Source of the DNA: Aromatoleum diolicum
Lineage (GTDB): Bacteria > Pseudomonadota > Gammaproteobacteria > Burkholderiales > Rhodocyclaceae
Direction: 5' to 3'
NCBI RefSeq assembly: GCF_012910955.1
Contig: NZ_WTVQ01000015.1
Location: forward strand, 1 to 64,000
Length of the DNA: 64,000 nt
Every line of letters begins with the position of its first letter. Within the stretch, counting starts at the first letter, position 1. The notes under the pieces were generated by a model that was given only the letters and a program-made list of their open reading frames with translations, ran no database searches and was not told the origin of the DNA. A program made the position numbers and the translations under genes. Below, piece by piece: positions 55,020-63,676 of this stretch.

Positions 55020-55042
55020 TCCGTAGTTAAGTACGGAGTCAA
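55020..55042 (-). promoter_or_regulatory. Palindrome in the efflux-operon promoter
   Basis: TCCGTA-GTTAAG-TACGGA (55020-55037) is a perfect 6-6-6 inverted repeat adjoining a minus-strand -35 TTGACT (55042-55037). It would lie in the promoter spacer, as repressor sites of RND operons often do. The remaining part of the 311-bp gap to lysR shows a T10 run and AT-rich DNA but no gene. Confidence 0.5.
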
Positions 55043-55259
55043 CACCTTTTTTTTTGCGTCGAGAATCGCTCAGCCTGGATCGACAATCGACCCACGGCCC
55101 GCTATCGCAAGGACGCCTGCCTCCCCCGCCCACGAGCTGATGCCCTGAACGATAGATGTCGCTCGTCAATGAATAAATAATCAATCCATAGCTTCTTTAT
55201 TTCCATTGGTGAATAATCCTGCCGCGACAATCAGCGCTGGCAGATCGGAGGAGATGCAG

Positions 55260-56174
55260 ATGGACCAATTTCTGGCACTGCGCGTATTCGCGCGCGTGGT
55301 CGAAGCGGGCACATTCACCAAGGCGGCCGATTCCCTCGGCATGCCCAAGCCGACCGTCACGAAGCTGATCCAGAGCCTGGAAGCGCATCTGCGCGTGAAA
55401 TTGCTCAACCGCACGACGCGCCGCGTGACGGTTACCGCCGACGGGGCCGCCTACTACGAGCGGACCGCGCGACTGCTGACCGAACTGGAGGAGATCGACG
55501 CCAGCGTGTCGAACGCGCAGGCCTCGCCGAAAGGCCGCATCCGCGTCGACGTCCCGGCCTCCGTCGCGCGTCAGATGATCATCCCGGCGCTGCACGCCTT
55601 CCACGCGCGCTATCCCGACATCCAGATCGATCTCGGCGTCGGCGACCGACTCGTGAACCTGATTGCCGACAACGTCGATTGCGTGGTCCGAGCCGGACGG
55701 CTCGAGGACGAATCGCTGGTCGCGCGGCGCATCGCCCAGGTCGAATACGTAACCTGTGCCGCGCCGGACTACCTCGCAGCCTACGGGGTGCCCGCACATC
55801 CTTCCGAGCTCAACGGGCAGCACCGTGTCGTGGGCTATTTCTCCGCCGGCACAGGCCGGCTCTCGCCGTTCGAATTCCAGCGCGGAGACGAGCACATCGC
55901 GCTGCCCGGCCGTTATGTCGTTGCAGTCAACGACAGCAATGCCTATCTCGCGGCGGGACTGGAAGGGCTTGGAATCATGCAGATGCCCGATTTCATGATC
56001 GGCCCGCATCTGGCGAGCGGGGAACTGGTGCCGGTGCTGGGGGACTGGACCAGCCCTGGCTTCCCGGTCTATGTGGTCTATCCGCCGAATCGCCATTTAA
56101 GCGCCAAGGTCCGCGTCTTCGTCGACTGGATCGCGGAGTTGTTCGCGCCCTACAACGCGCCGCCGCGACGCTGA
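55260..56174 (+). CDS. LysR-family transcriptional regulator
   Basis: A 304-residue LysR protein. The N-terminal helix-turn-helix is FARVVEAGTFTKAADSLGMPKPTVTKLIQSLEAHLRVKLLNRTTR, followed by a two-lobed effector domain. It is divergent from the MexEF-like operon, as MexT/BpeT-type regulators often are, and probably controls it. GGAGGAG ends 6 bases before ATG 55260; the ATG at 55254 would overlap that site, so the later start is chosen. Confidence 0.85.
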   Translation: MDQFLALRVFARVVEAGTFTKAADSLGMPKPTVTKLIQSLEAHLRVKLLNRTTRRVTVTADGAAYYERTARLLTELEEIDASVSNAQASPKGRIRVDVPASVARQMIIPALHAFHARYPDIQIDLGVGDRLVNLIADNVDCVVRAGRLEDESLVARRIAQVEYVTCAAPDYLAAYGVPAHPSELNGQHRVVGYFSAGTGRLSPFEFQRGDEHIALPGRYVVAVNDSNAYLAAGLEGLGIMQMPDFMIGPHLASGELVPVLGDWTSPGFPVYVVYPPNRHLSAKVRVFVDWIAELFAPYNAPPRR

Positions 56175-56312
56175 AGCCCCCCGCTCTCGCGGCCTCCGCG
56201 CAGGAGGAAAGACGGCCCGTGCAAGGCTCGTCTTGCACAGGCCGCGAGTTCGCGCGCGCCGGTCTCAGCCGGGGCACACGGTCACACCACCGTCAGGCCG
56301 GCGAAGCCGCCG

Positions 56313-57293
56313 TCATCGGGAAGCCGGTTTACGCACGCCGGGCGCCGCCATGCGCAGCGACAGGACGATCGCGCCCGCAATGAGGGTCGCGACGACGGCG
56401 AGCGACACCAGCGCCGGGATCTTGACCACGTCGACCAGCAACATCTTCGTGCCGATGAAGACCAGCACCAGCGCGAGACCGTACTTCAGCAGCGAAAAAC
56501 GGTCCGCCATGTCCGCGAGCAGGAAGTACATCGCACGCAGGCCGAGAATCGCGAAGACATTCGAGGTCAGCACGATGAACGGGTCGGTCGTGATAGCGAA
56601 AATCGCCGGGATCGAATCGACGGCGAAGATCACGTCCGAGACCTCGACCAGCACCAGCACAAGGAATAGCGGCGTGGCGTAGCGAACGACGCGGCCAGCC
56701 TCCTCGCGCACGACGAAGAAGTGTTCGCCGCAAAGCGTGTCAGTGAGTTTCAAGTGCCCGCGCAGCCAGCGAATCAGCGGATTGTTCCCCAGATCCGGCT
56801 TGGCCTCGGCGAACCACCACATCTTGATGCCGGTGAACAACAGGAAAGCGCCGAAGAGATAGAGAATCCAGTGGAACTTCGCGATCAGCCACACCCCGGC
56901 GAAGATCATGATCGTGCGCAGCACGATCGCGCCGAGCACACCAAAGGCGAGAACGCGCTTCTGCAATTCAAGCGGCACCGCGAAGTAGCTGAACAACATC
57001 AGCCAGACAAAAACGTTATCGACCGCCAGCGATTTCTCGATCAGGTAGCCCGTCAGGTATTCGAGCGCCTTCTGGTTGGCGATCTCGCGCCCCAGCGTGC
57101 CGTCGAGGTAGGCCCACAGGCCGGCCGCGAATGTCAGCGACACGCCGACCCAGACGGCGGACCACGTCGCCGCCTCGCGGAAGCTGACGCGATGCTGCTT
57201 GCCACCGCCGACCACGAACAGGTCGATCGCCAGCATGACCAGGACGATGGCGAAGAAGCCCGCCCACATCCACCATATACCAATCGTTTCCAT
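56313..57293 (-). CDS. TerC/Alx-family membrane protein (probable manganese exporter)
   Basis: A 326-residue inner-membrane protein with eight to nine helices. It contains the two conserved acidic motifs of TerC proteins: [19 protein letters not shown] and [19 protein letters not shown], in a repeated E-x-x-L/D-N/D arrangement. Alx and relatives export Mn2+ or protect against metal excess. It is preceded by a long structured leader matching the Mn-sensing yybP-ykoY riboswitch, as alx is in E. coli, which strongly supports the manganese role. The SD AAGGAG (57306-57301) lies 7 bases before the ATG. Confidence 0.88.
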   Translation of the reverse strand: METIGIWWMWAGFFAIVLVMLAIDLFVVGGGKQHRVSFREAATWSAVWVGVSLTFAAGLWAYLDGTLGREIANQKALEYLTGYLIEKSLAVDNVFVWLMLFSYFAVPLELQKRVLAFGVLGAIVLRTIMIFAGVWLIAKFHWILYLFGAFLLFTGIKMWWFAEAKPDLGNNPLIRWLRGHLKLTDTLCGEHFFVVREEAGRVVRYATPLFLVLVLVEVSDVIFAVDSIPAIFAITTDPFIVLTSNVFAILGLRAMYFLLADMADRFSLLKYGLALVLVFIGTKMLLVDVVKIPALVSLAVVATLIAGAIVLSLRMAAPGVRKPASR

Positions 57294-57355
57294 CGGAAGA
57301 CTCCTTGTCAGAGACGGCTTTCCGTTCTGCCGGCACCCGCAGGCGCTGAAACAGA

Positions 57356-57388
57356 ACGGCCCTTTGTCCGCTGAGGACGAAGGGCCGT
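57356..57388 (-). other. Hairpin in the riboswitch expression platform
   Basis: ACGGCCCTT (57388-57380 on the minus strand) pairs with AAGGGCCGT (57364-57356), closing a 15-base loop and followed by TTCTGTTT. It could work as a weak terminator or hold the aptamer apart from the ribosome-binding site. Confidence 0.5.
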
Positions 57389-57396
57389 GGTGCTGA

Positions 57397-57535
57397 CAAG
57401 GGGACCTTCGCCATCATGGCAAAGGTCTTGCTCGCGGCCGTCTTGCGACAACCACCCGGGGCGCCGGGAAAAACCCTCGCACTGCGAGCTTTTCCGGATT
57501 GACGACGCCGCGGCGGAGAGCTACTCCCCCTTGGG
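57397..57535 (-). promoter_or_regulatory. yybP-ykoY manganese riboswitch upstream of terC
   Basis: On the minus strand the leader starts AAGGGGGAGTAGC, continues with CGTCAATCCGG, then GCAAGACC and closes with AAGGTCCCCTT. These are the conserved elements of the yybP-ykoY aptamer, whose P1 helix pairs AAGGGG with CCCCTT. The closing strand continues as TTGTCAG, which is complementary to CTGACAAGG spanning the terC ribosome site (57311-57303). That suggests P1 formation on Mn2+ binding frees the ribosome site. Confidence 0.85.
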
Positions 57536-57756
57536 ACATCCCAAAAATATTATTTCCAGCCGACGTAGTCAAGCATTGTCGTCGCGGCCGCACCGATCTG
57601 CGGTCTTCGCCCGACGGGCAGGCAAACCTGCGCACGACTTACGCATGTCGCGCCCCTGAGCACGTGCGGCGCTGCGCGCGGACCAATGAGCCCCCATAAC
57701 GACGGGGTATCGATTCGACGGCCATCGAACGTGTCGCACGCGTCGAGACCCTCACC

Positions 57757-58335
57757 TCAGCGGCGCCGGACCATTTCCTGGATGATCGCGGCGAATTGCT
57801 CCGCTGTTTCATGCCGCACGAAGGAAGGCCCGAGCAGCGGCGGCAGCCAGAAATCCGGCTGCACTTCGGCGTGATACCGCAAAAGGGTTCCGCCCGTCTC
57901 GGGCTCCAGCCTCATCACGCTGTCCATGCGCCTGACGTTGCCGCCGACACCATGTGCGCGAATCTCATGCGGCGGAAACAACCGGACTTCGCGCACCGAC
58001 TCGAAATCCGTCCAGAAAATGCCGTAGCGGGCGGTCCCGGACTGGCGCACGCGGACGAGCGTATCCGTGCGTTCAGTCACCACGCTGGTCCTGAGATTCG
58101 GCACGAAGTCCGCCATGTGCTCGAAATCCGTAAGCACCGCCCAGGCCTGCGCGGGACTCACCGGTGCATGCGCCAGCAGATCCACGGTGAAGCTACCCCC
58201 GGCGCGCTCGACCCGGACATCACCCTCCGACACCAGGGACGGGGCATCGACGGCGATCGTCGAATGCGACAGCGGCAGCAACGCGATCAACATGACGCAC
58301 CAACGAATCGGGAAGTGGAACATGGCAGGGGTCAT
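57757..58335 (-). CDS. Secreted SRPBCC/START-like (polyketide cyclase) protein
   Basis: A 192-residue protein with an N-terminal hydrophobic signal segment (about residues 8-28, VMLIALLPLSHSTIAVDA). A START-like domain follows: VDLLAHAPVSPAQAWAVLTDFEHMADFVPNLRTS is the typical first strand and helix of SRPBCC proteins, which bind hydrophobic ligands. Function is unknown; it is probably periplasmic. No strong ribosome site precedes either ATG (58335 or 58323). It is divergent from the two-component system. Confidence 0.72.
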   Translation of the reverse strand: MTPAMFHFPIRWCVMLIALLPLSHSTIAVDAPSLVSEGDVRVERAGGSFTVDLLAHAPVSPAQAWAVLTDFEHMADFVPNLRTSVVTERTDTLVRVRQSGTARYGIFWTDFESVREVRLFPPHEIRAHGVGGNVRRMDSVMRLEPETGGTLLRYHAEVQPDFWLPPLLGPSFVRHETAEQFAAIIQEMVRRR

Positions 58336-58456
58336 CCGGTCATTTACTCAATCGTATTCCAGAGCGATTAACGGCAGCGTATCCGAAGCCCGCGATGGGC
58401 GCTGGAGTGATGGATTAGAATCAGGTCCCCGGGTTCCTCGCCCCCCTTTCGCCACG

Positions 58457-59119
58457 ATGAGACTCCTGCTAATCGAAGACGACCCGATGATCGGCGCCGG
58501 CGTGCAGCAGGCACTGCGCCAGGACGGCTACGCGGTGGACTGGGTGCGCGACGGCATCGCCGCCGAACTCGCCGTTCGCGACAATCCCTATGAGTTGCTG
58601 CTGCTCGACCTGGGCCTGCCGCGCCGCGACGGCATCGAATTGCTGCAACGCCTGCGCGCCGCTGGCAACACGCTGCCGGTGCTGGTGATGACCGCCCGCG
58701 ACGCCGTCGCCGATCGCATCCGCGGGCTGGACGCCGGCGCGGACGACTATCTCGTCAAGCCTTTCGACCTCGACGAACTCGGCGCCCGCGTGCGTGCGCT
58801 GTTGCGCCGCCAGCGCGGCCAGGCCAGACCGGTGATCACGCTCGGCGCGCTGCAGCTCGACCCGGCAAGTCATGCAGTGACGCTGGACGGCGAACCGGTG
58901 CGCCTGTCGGTGCGCGAATTCGCGCTGCTGAGCGCCTTGCTCGAACAACCCGGCAAACCCCTGTCGCGCGCACAACTCGAAGAGCGCATCTACGGCTGGG
59001 GCGAAGAAGTGGAAAGCAACACGGTCGAGGTGCATATCCATTCGCTGCGCCGCAAACTGGGTGCCGACTGGATCCGCAACCTGCGCGGCGTCGGCTACTA
59101 CGTGCCGGGCCAGACATGA
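58457..59119 (+). CDS. OmpR-family response regulator (QseB/PmrA-like)
   Basis: A 220-residue regulator. The receiver domain has acidic residues E7, D8, D9, the phospho-acceptor D51 (LLLLDLGLP), T in VMTARD and K in YLVKPF. The C-terminal winged helix ends SNTVEVHIHSLRRKLGADWIRNLRGVGYYV. It overlaps the sensor kinase gene by four bases (ATGA). A PmrA/QseB-like box (CTTAAG-N5-GTTAAG) lies just downstream before the protease gene, a likely target. Confidence 0.9.
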   Translation: MRLLLIEDDPMIGAGVQQALRQDGYAVDWVRDGIAAELAVRDNPYELLLLDLGLPRRDGIELLQRLRAAGNTLPVLVMTARDAVADRIRGLDAGADDYLVKPFDLDELGARVRALLRRQRGQARPVITLGALQLDPASHAVTLDGEPVRLSVREFALLSALLEQPGKPLSRAQLEERIYGWGEEVESNTVEVHIHSLRRKLGADWIRNLRGVGYYVPGQT

Positions 59120-60459
59120 GATCGCTGCGCCGCACACTGCTGCTATCGCTGCTGGGCGCGCTCGTCCTCGTGTTCGCGATCGGCGGGCTGGCGACCTACC
59201 GCACGGCGCGCAGCGAGATCGATGCGCTGATGGACTACCAGTTGCGCCAGTTCGCACTGTCGCTGCGCGACCAGCAGTTCGGCCAGCCGAGCACCCCGCC
59301 GCTTGCCCCGCCCGAGGAATCGCTGGATTTCGTCATCCAGATCTGGGACGACAGCGGCGTGCGGCTCTACCTGTCGCATCCGCACAGCGCGCTGCCCTCG
59401 CTCGCGCAGTTTGGCTACAACACGGTCAGGACCACCGAAGGCGAGTGGCGCGTATTCTCGATTCCACTGCTCGACCATGTGATCCAGATCGCGCAGCCGA
59501 TGGCGGTGCGCAGCCGCATGGCGGCCAATGCCGCACTACATACGCTGATGCCGCTGCTGGTGCTGGTGCCGCTGCTCGGTGCGCTCGTCTGGTATCTGGT
59601 CGGGCGCGGGCTGCGGCCGCTCGAGCGCCTCGCCCGCGAGGTCGCCACCCGTCGCGCCGATTCGCTCGACGCGCTGCCGACCACCGACGTCCCGGAGGAA
59701 GCACAGCCGCTGGTGCGGGCGCTGAACCGGCTACTCGAGCGACTCGACCATGCGCTGAGCGCGCAGCGGGCCTTTGTCGCCGACGCCGCGCACGAACTGC
59801 GCACGCCGCTCGCGGCGCTGCAGATCCAGCTGCAGTTGAGCGAACGCGCCGACGACGAAACTGCCCGCCGCGCCGCGCTGGCGGAACTGCGGACCGGCCT
59901 GCAGCGCGCCACGCACCTGGTGCAGCAATTGCTGACACTCGCGCGCCAGGAACCGGGCGCGGCCACGAATGCGCCACGCAGCCGCATCGCACTTGCCGAC
60001 GTCGCCCGCCAGAGTCTCGCCGACCACACCCCGCTTGCCGACGCCCGCCACATCGACCTCGGCGCCGACACGCTCGACGACACCGCCGTCGTCAGCGGTG
60101 ACGCCGCCGCACTGCGCACGCTGGTCGGCAACCTGATCGACAACGCGATCCGCTACACGCCGGAAGGCGGTCGTGTCGATGTCGGGGTCTCCGTCAGCGA
60201 CGCCGGCACCGCGGCGGCGACCTGCTGGCTGCGCGTCAGCGACAGCGGCCCGGGCATCCCGCCGGATGAACGCGAACGCGTGCTCGACCGCTTCTACCGC
60301 CGCGCCGGGCAAGAGCAGTCCGGCAGCGGGCTGGGACTCGCCATCGTGCACAGCATTGCCGACCGTCACGGTGCGCGCCTGGTGCTCGACAGCTCGCCGC
60401 ATGGCGGCCTGCGCGTCGCCGTCGGTTTTCCGCCTGCGGAGCCTGTGCCGGAGTCTTAA
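59116..60459 (+). CDS. Sensor histidine kinase (QseC/PmrB-like)
   Basis: A 447-residue inner-membrane kinase. Two transmembrane segments (about residues 9-27 and 142-162) flank a periplasmic sensor domain of about 110 residues. A HAMP-like linker, the phospho-acceptor H226 (ADAAHELRTPL), the N box NLIDNAIRYTPEGG, G1 DSGPGIP and G2 GSGLGLAIVHSI follow. It phosphorylates the response regulator encoded immediately upstream. The stimulus is unknown; coupling to a DegP-type protease suggests envelope stress. Confidence 0.9.
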   Translation: MRSLRRTLLLSLLGALVLVFAIGGLATYRTARSEIDALMDYQLRQFALSLRDQQFGQPSTPPLAPPEESLDFVIQIWDDSGVRLYLSHPHSALPSLAQFGYNTVRTTEGEWRVFSIPLLDHVIQIAQPMAVRSRMAANAALHTLMPLLVLVPLLGALVWYLVGRGLRPLERLAREVATRRADSLDALPTTDVPEEAQPLVRALNRLLERLDHALSAQRAFVADAAHELRTPLAALQIQLQLSERADDETARRAALAELRTGLQRATHLVQQLLTLARQEPGAATNAPRSRIALADVARQSLADHTPLADARHIDLGADTLDDTAVVSGDAAALRTLVGNLIDNAIRYTPEGGRVDVGVSVSDAGTAAATCWLRVSDSGPGIPPDERERVLDRFYRRAGQEQSGSGLGLAIVHSIADRHGARLVLDSSPHGGLRVAVGFPPAEPVPES

Positions 60460-60488
60460 GTTTGCGTTAAGTCGGGCCTCGCTAGATT
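60455..60488 (+). promoter_or_regulatory. PmrA/QseB-type box and promoter before the protease gene
   Basis: CTTAAG-TTTGC-GTTAAG (60455-60471) fits the tandem YTTAAK half-sites with a 5-bp spacer bound by PmrA/QseB-type regulators. A -10 TAGATT (60483-60488) lies 11 bp downstream, the spacing used by such activators. The box overlaps the kinase stop codon. Confidence 0.65.
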
Positions 60489-60536
60489 GCAACTGTCGCG
60501 GGTACTGCATGCCCGTTCCAGTCACAGGAGCCCGAC

Positions 60537-62018
60537 ATGAAATCCCAGGCCATCAAGCTCTCCGCGATCGCCGCGGCGGTTGCGGCGATCTTTTTCGGCG
60601 GCTATGAAGCCGCCCGCTCCATCCAGTCCGCCCAGGCGGAAGCCGCGCCGTCAGCCACGGCCGCCGCGCTCGCCACGCCCAGCGCTACCCGCCCGGTGGC
60701 GACGGTCACGCTGCCGAACTTCAACAGCATCGTCGAGCAATTCGGGCCGGCGGTCGTCAATATCAGTGTCGAAGGCACGGTGAAGACCGCCGCGCGCGGA
60801 CAATCGCCACTCGGCCAGCTGGACCCGGACGACCCGTTCTCCGAATTCTTCCGCCGCTTCGGCCCGCAGTTCCGGATGCCGCCGGGCGAACAGATCACCC
60901 ACGGCCAGGGCTCCGGTTTCATCGTCAGCGCCGACGGCATCATCCTGACGAACGCGCACGTCGTCGCCGATGCCAAGCACGTCACGGTGAAGCTCACCGA
61001 CAAACGCGAGTTCAGCGCCAAGGTCATCGGCTTCGACAAGCCGACCGACGTCGCCGTCCTGCGCATCGACGCGCACGACCTGCCCACGGTGCCCCTGGGC
61101 GATCCGGCCGAGACGCGCGTCGGCGACTGGGTACTCGCCATCGGCTCGCCGTTCGGATTCGAGAACAGCGTCACCGCCGGTATCGTTTCGGCGAAATCGC
61201 GCTCCCTGCCGGACGAAGGCTACGTGCCCTTCATCCAGACCGACGTCGCGATCAATCCCGGCAATTCCGGCGGCCCGCTGCTCAATCTCAAGGGCGAGGT
61301 CGTCGGCATCAACTCGCAGATCTACAGCCGCTCGGGCGGCTACCAGGGCGTGTCGTTCGCGATTCCGATCAACGTCGCCGCCCACGTGAAGGACCAGTTG
61401 ATCACCCACGGCAAGGTGACGCGCGGCCGCCTCGGCGTGGCCATCCAGGACCTCAATCAGGGGCTCGCGGAGTCCTTCGGGCTCGATACGTCGCGGGGCG
61501 CACTCATCAGCCATGTCGAGAACGACAGTCCCGCCGCGAAAGCCGGCCTGGAGGCCGGCGACGTGATCCTGAAGATCGATGGCGAGCCGGTCGCCTCCTC
61601 CGCCGAACTGCCGCCCAAGGTGGCGGCAACAAGCCCCGGCAAACCGGTCACGCTCGAGGTGTGGCACAAGGGCAAGGCGCGCAGCGTGACCGTCACCGTC
61701 GGCGAGCAGAAGCCCGCCAAGGTCGCGAGCGACGACGACGTGCAGGCCGACCGCGGCCGCCTCGGCGTGGCGGTGCGCCCGCTCACGCAGGAGGAACAGC
61801 GGCAGGCCGAAACGGAAGGCGGCCTGCTGGTGCTCGACGCCGGCGGACCGGCCGCGCGTGCCGGCATCCAGCAGGGCGACGTGATCCTCGCGGTGAACGG
61901 CAAGCCGGTCAGCGGCGTGGACGAACTGCGCGAGCTGCTCGCCGGGGTCGGCAAACATGTCGCGCTCTTGATTCAACGCGAGGACGCCCACATCTTTGTA
62001 CCGATCGAACTCAGCTGA
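60537..62018 (+). CDS. DegP/HtrA-family (Do-like) serine protease
   Basis: A periplasmic protease-chaperone of 493 residues. An N-terminal signal or anchor (residues 7-21) is followed by the trypsin-like domain with the catalytic triad H141 (TNAHVV), D171 (KPTDVAVL) and S244 (GNSGGPLLN). Two PDZ domains follow (about 290-380 and 400-490). It degrades or refolds misfolded envelope proteins. AGGAG lies 8 bases before the ATG. It follows a two-component system and a cognate-looking box, so induction by that system is likely. MucD is the closest functional description. Confidence 0.9.
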   Translation: MKSQAIKLSAIAAAVAAIFFGGYEAARSIQSAQAEAAPSATAAALATPSATRPVATVTLPNFNSIVEQFGPAVVNISVEGTVKTAARGQSPLGQLDPDDPFSEFFRRFGPQFRMPPGEQITHGQGSGFIVSADGIILTNAHVVADAKHVTVKLTDKREFSAKVIGFDKPTDVAVLRIDAHDLPTVPLGDPAETRVGDWVLAIGSPFGFENSVTAGIVSAKSRSLPDEGYVPFIQTDVAINPGNSGGPLLNLKGEVVGINSQIYSRSGGYQGVSFAIPINVAAHVKDQLITHGKVTRGRLGVAIQDLNQGLAESFGLDTSRGALISHVENDSPAAKAGLEAGDVILKIDGEPVASSAELPPKVAATSPGKPVTLEVWHKGKARSVTVTVGEQKPAKVASDDDVQADRGRLGVAVRPLTQEEQRQAETEGGLLVLDAGGPAARAGIQQGDVILAVNGKPVSGVDELRELLAGVGKHVALLIQREDAHIFVPIELS

Positions 62019-62075
62019 CCCACCAACCACGCAAGCACCGGCCGCCCCCATGCGGCCACCACCACGGAGACATGC

Positions 62076-62516
62076 ATGAAAAACAGACAGCGGATTTCCC
62101 GACGTGTGCTGCGGCACTTCCTCCAACTCGCCGCGGCCAGCTTCGCGATCGGCGCGAACGTCGCGCCGGCCAGCGCCGACGGCAGGGAGTCGCGCCCTCC
62201 GGCCGGACAGTTCGAAACCAGCTCGCGCACGGATGAGTCAGGCGAAGACGCCGGACGCAGTGCGTACCAGCATGCGTTCCCGCTACCTGCCTCGGCTGCC
62301 CCGTTGCCCCATCCGGCGGCACGGGCGCGCATCCGCGTGCTCGACGCCAGCGGCCGCAATCTCGTACAACTGACGCTGCACGGCCCCGGCATGGTCGGCC
62401 CCTTCACCCACGGCGCCTATACCGTGCTCATCAAGGCCGACGGCCTGACGGAGGTGCACCGCATCCGCATCGGCCCCGACACGCTGCCCTATCTGCACTT
62501 CACCGAGTCTGTCTGA
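62076..62516 (+). CDS. Small exported protein with a beta-sandwich-like C-terminus
   Basis: A 146-residue protein. The N-terminus RRVLRHFLQLAAASFAIGANVAPASADG is a signal peptide with twin arginines, although the following residues are not a strict Tat motif. A Ser/Pro/Ala-rich linker leads to a domain (ARIRVLDASGRNLVQLTL, GAYTVLIKADGLTEVHRIRIG) resembling carboxypeptidase-regulatory-like beta sandwiches. It is 57 bp downstream of the protease gene, probably in the same operon. GGAGA lies 5 bases before the ATG. Function unknown. Confidence 0.65.
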   Translation: MKNRQRISRRVLRHFLQLAAASFAIGANVAPASADGRESRPPAGQFETSSRTDESGEDAGRSAYQHAFPLPASAAPLPHPAARARIRVLDASGRNLVQLTLHGPGMVGPFTHGAYTVLIKADGLTEVHRIRIGPDTLPYLHFTESV

Positions 62517-62566
62517 AGGCCGCAGCGGCATCTTCTCAACGATCAGCGCCGCTGGCGGAGACGCCC

Positions 62567-62594
62567 GAAATGCCGGCCACAGGGCCGGCATTTC
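62567..62594. terminator. Bidirectional terminator
   Basis: A perfect 12-bp stem, GAAATGCCGGCC (62567-62578) with 62583-62594, and a 4-base loop, lie between two convergent genes. The outer AAA/TTT pairs give short T-tracts on both strands. Confidence 0.75.
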
Positions 62595-62669
62595 ATTTGC
62601 CCAGGCATCCTGGCCCGCAGCGTTCCGGTCGGAAACAAGCCGGCCTCGATGCCGACAATCAGCCGGGGC

Positions 62670-63401
62670 TTACCGCCCCGTCAGGATCATCAGGATGTCC
62701 GCGTACCAGGCACAGTTCAGCCCCAGCGCCTCGTCCAGAATCAGATCACGCGTCCCGACATCGAGCCGTGCCGAATGAACGCCCAGCAGCATCCACGGCA
62801 GATCGCCGAGCGCGTGACCGGGCGCCGTCACGCGCATGACCACTGGCGCTCCGCTCGTCCCCCGATGGGTGCGGGCATCGGTGAGGAAATAGCCTTCCCC
62901 CTGAAAGCGCAAACCGAAGGACGACGCGATGATCGCTTGGCGCACCACCGGCATGTGATGCAGCGTGTCGTGAAAACCAAGCGGAAAACCCACCACCAGC
63001 AATGACGTGCCGACCTCCAGGTGATCGAACCGGCCCAGCAAGTGCTGCGGCGTGAAGGCCCGGTAGACCGTCGTGGCGGGTAGCGCGGCGCGATTGATTT
63101 CGATGACCGCCACGTCGATTTCGCCCGCTGCGTCGACGCCCTGATGCCAGACCGCCTGGCCATCATCGTACAGCGGCATCGAGAAGCCGGTGGACGCGGC
63201 AACGTTGTCCGGATCGATGTGCAATTCAATCTCGATGCGGTTCGGAAAATGCTTGCTGGGCTCGTCGAAAATGACATGTCGGCTCGTGACCAGAAACAGC
63301 CGCTCATCGCGCGCGAAGAAGAATCCGCTGGCGTTCGTGAGGTGCTGCGTCCCATTGAACGTCGAAACGCGGGCGGCGGTAAGGAGAAGGGGTTCGATCA
63401 T
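62670..63401 (-). CDS. Cytosolic trypsin-like serine peptidase
   Basis: A 243-residue protein with the chymotrypsin-like triad: histidine in VTSRHVIF, aspartate in GEIDVAVIEI and serine in HRGTSGAPVV. There is no signal peptide or PDZ domain, so it differs from the secreted HtrA protein nearby. The start at 63401 is where homology begins, but no ribosome site is evident; the longer frame to 63578 is basic and cysteine-rich and looks non-coding. Its substrate and role are unknown. The 275 bp to the next gene show nothing else. Confidence 0.75.
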   Translation of the reverse strand: MIEPLLLTAARVSTFNGTQHLTNASGFFFARDERLFLVTSRHVIFDEPSKHFPNRIEIELHIDPDNVAASTGFSMPLYDDGQAVWHQGVDAAGEIDVAVIEINRAALPATTVYRAFTPQHLLGRFDHLEVGTSLLVVGFPLGFHDTLHHMPVVRQAIIASSFGLRFQGEGYFLTDARTHRGTSGAPVVMRVTAPGHALGDLPWMLLGVHSARLDVGTRDLILDEALGLNCAWYADILMILTGR

Positions 63402-63676
63402 TTGTCGGCGGCTGTGTTGAGGGACCGTTCCTTTGACATGCAAGTGTCTCGCACGGAGACCGCGAAAGAAGTGGCGGCAAACCCCGGCTGTCGTCGTGCA
63501 GCATTGTTTCATCATGCACTTCCGACGCCTTTCGTACCACCATCCGCGCCCGCCTGTCGAGGCCCCGGCATGCTTCATGGCGTCATCGACTTGCGCCCTG
63601 AGTCCTGCGCATCCGCGACTTTCGCGCCCGCAGCGTCTATCCGCCCTGCCCCCGCGGTGCTAGCATCCGCCTTCCC

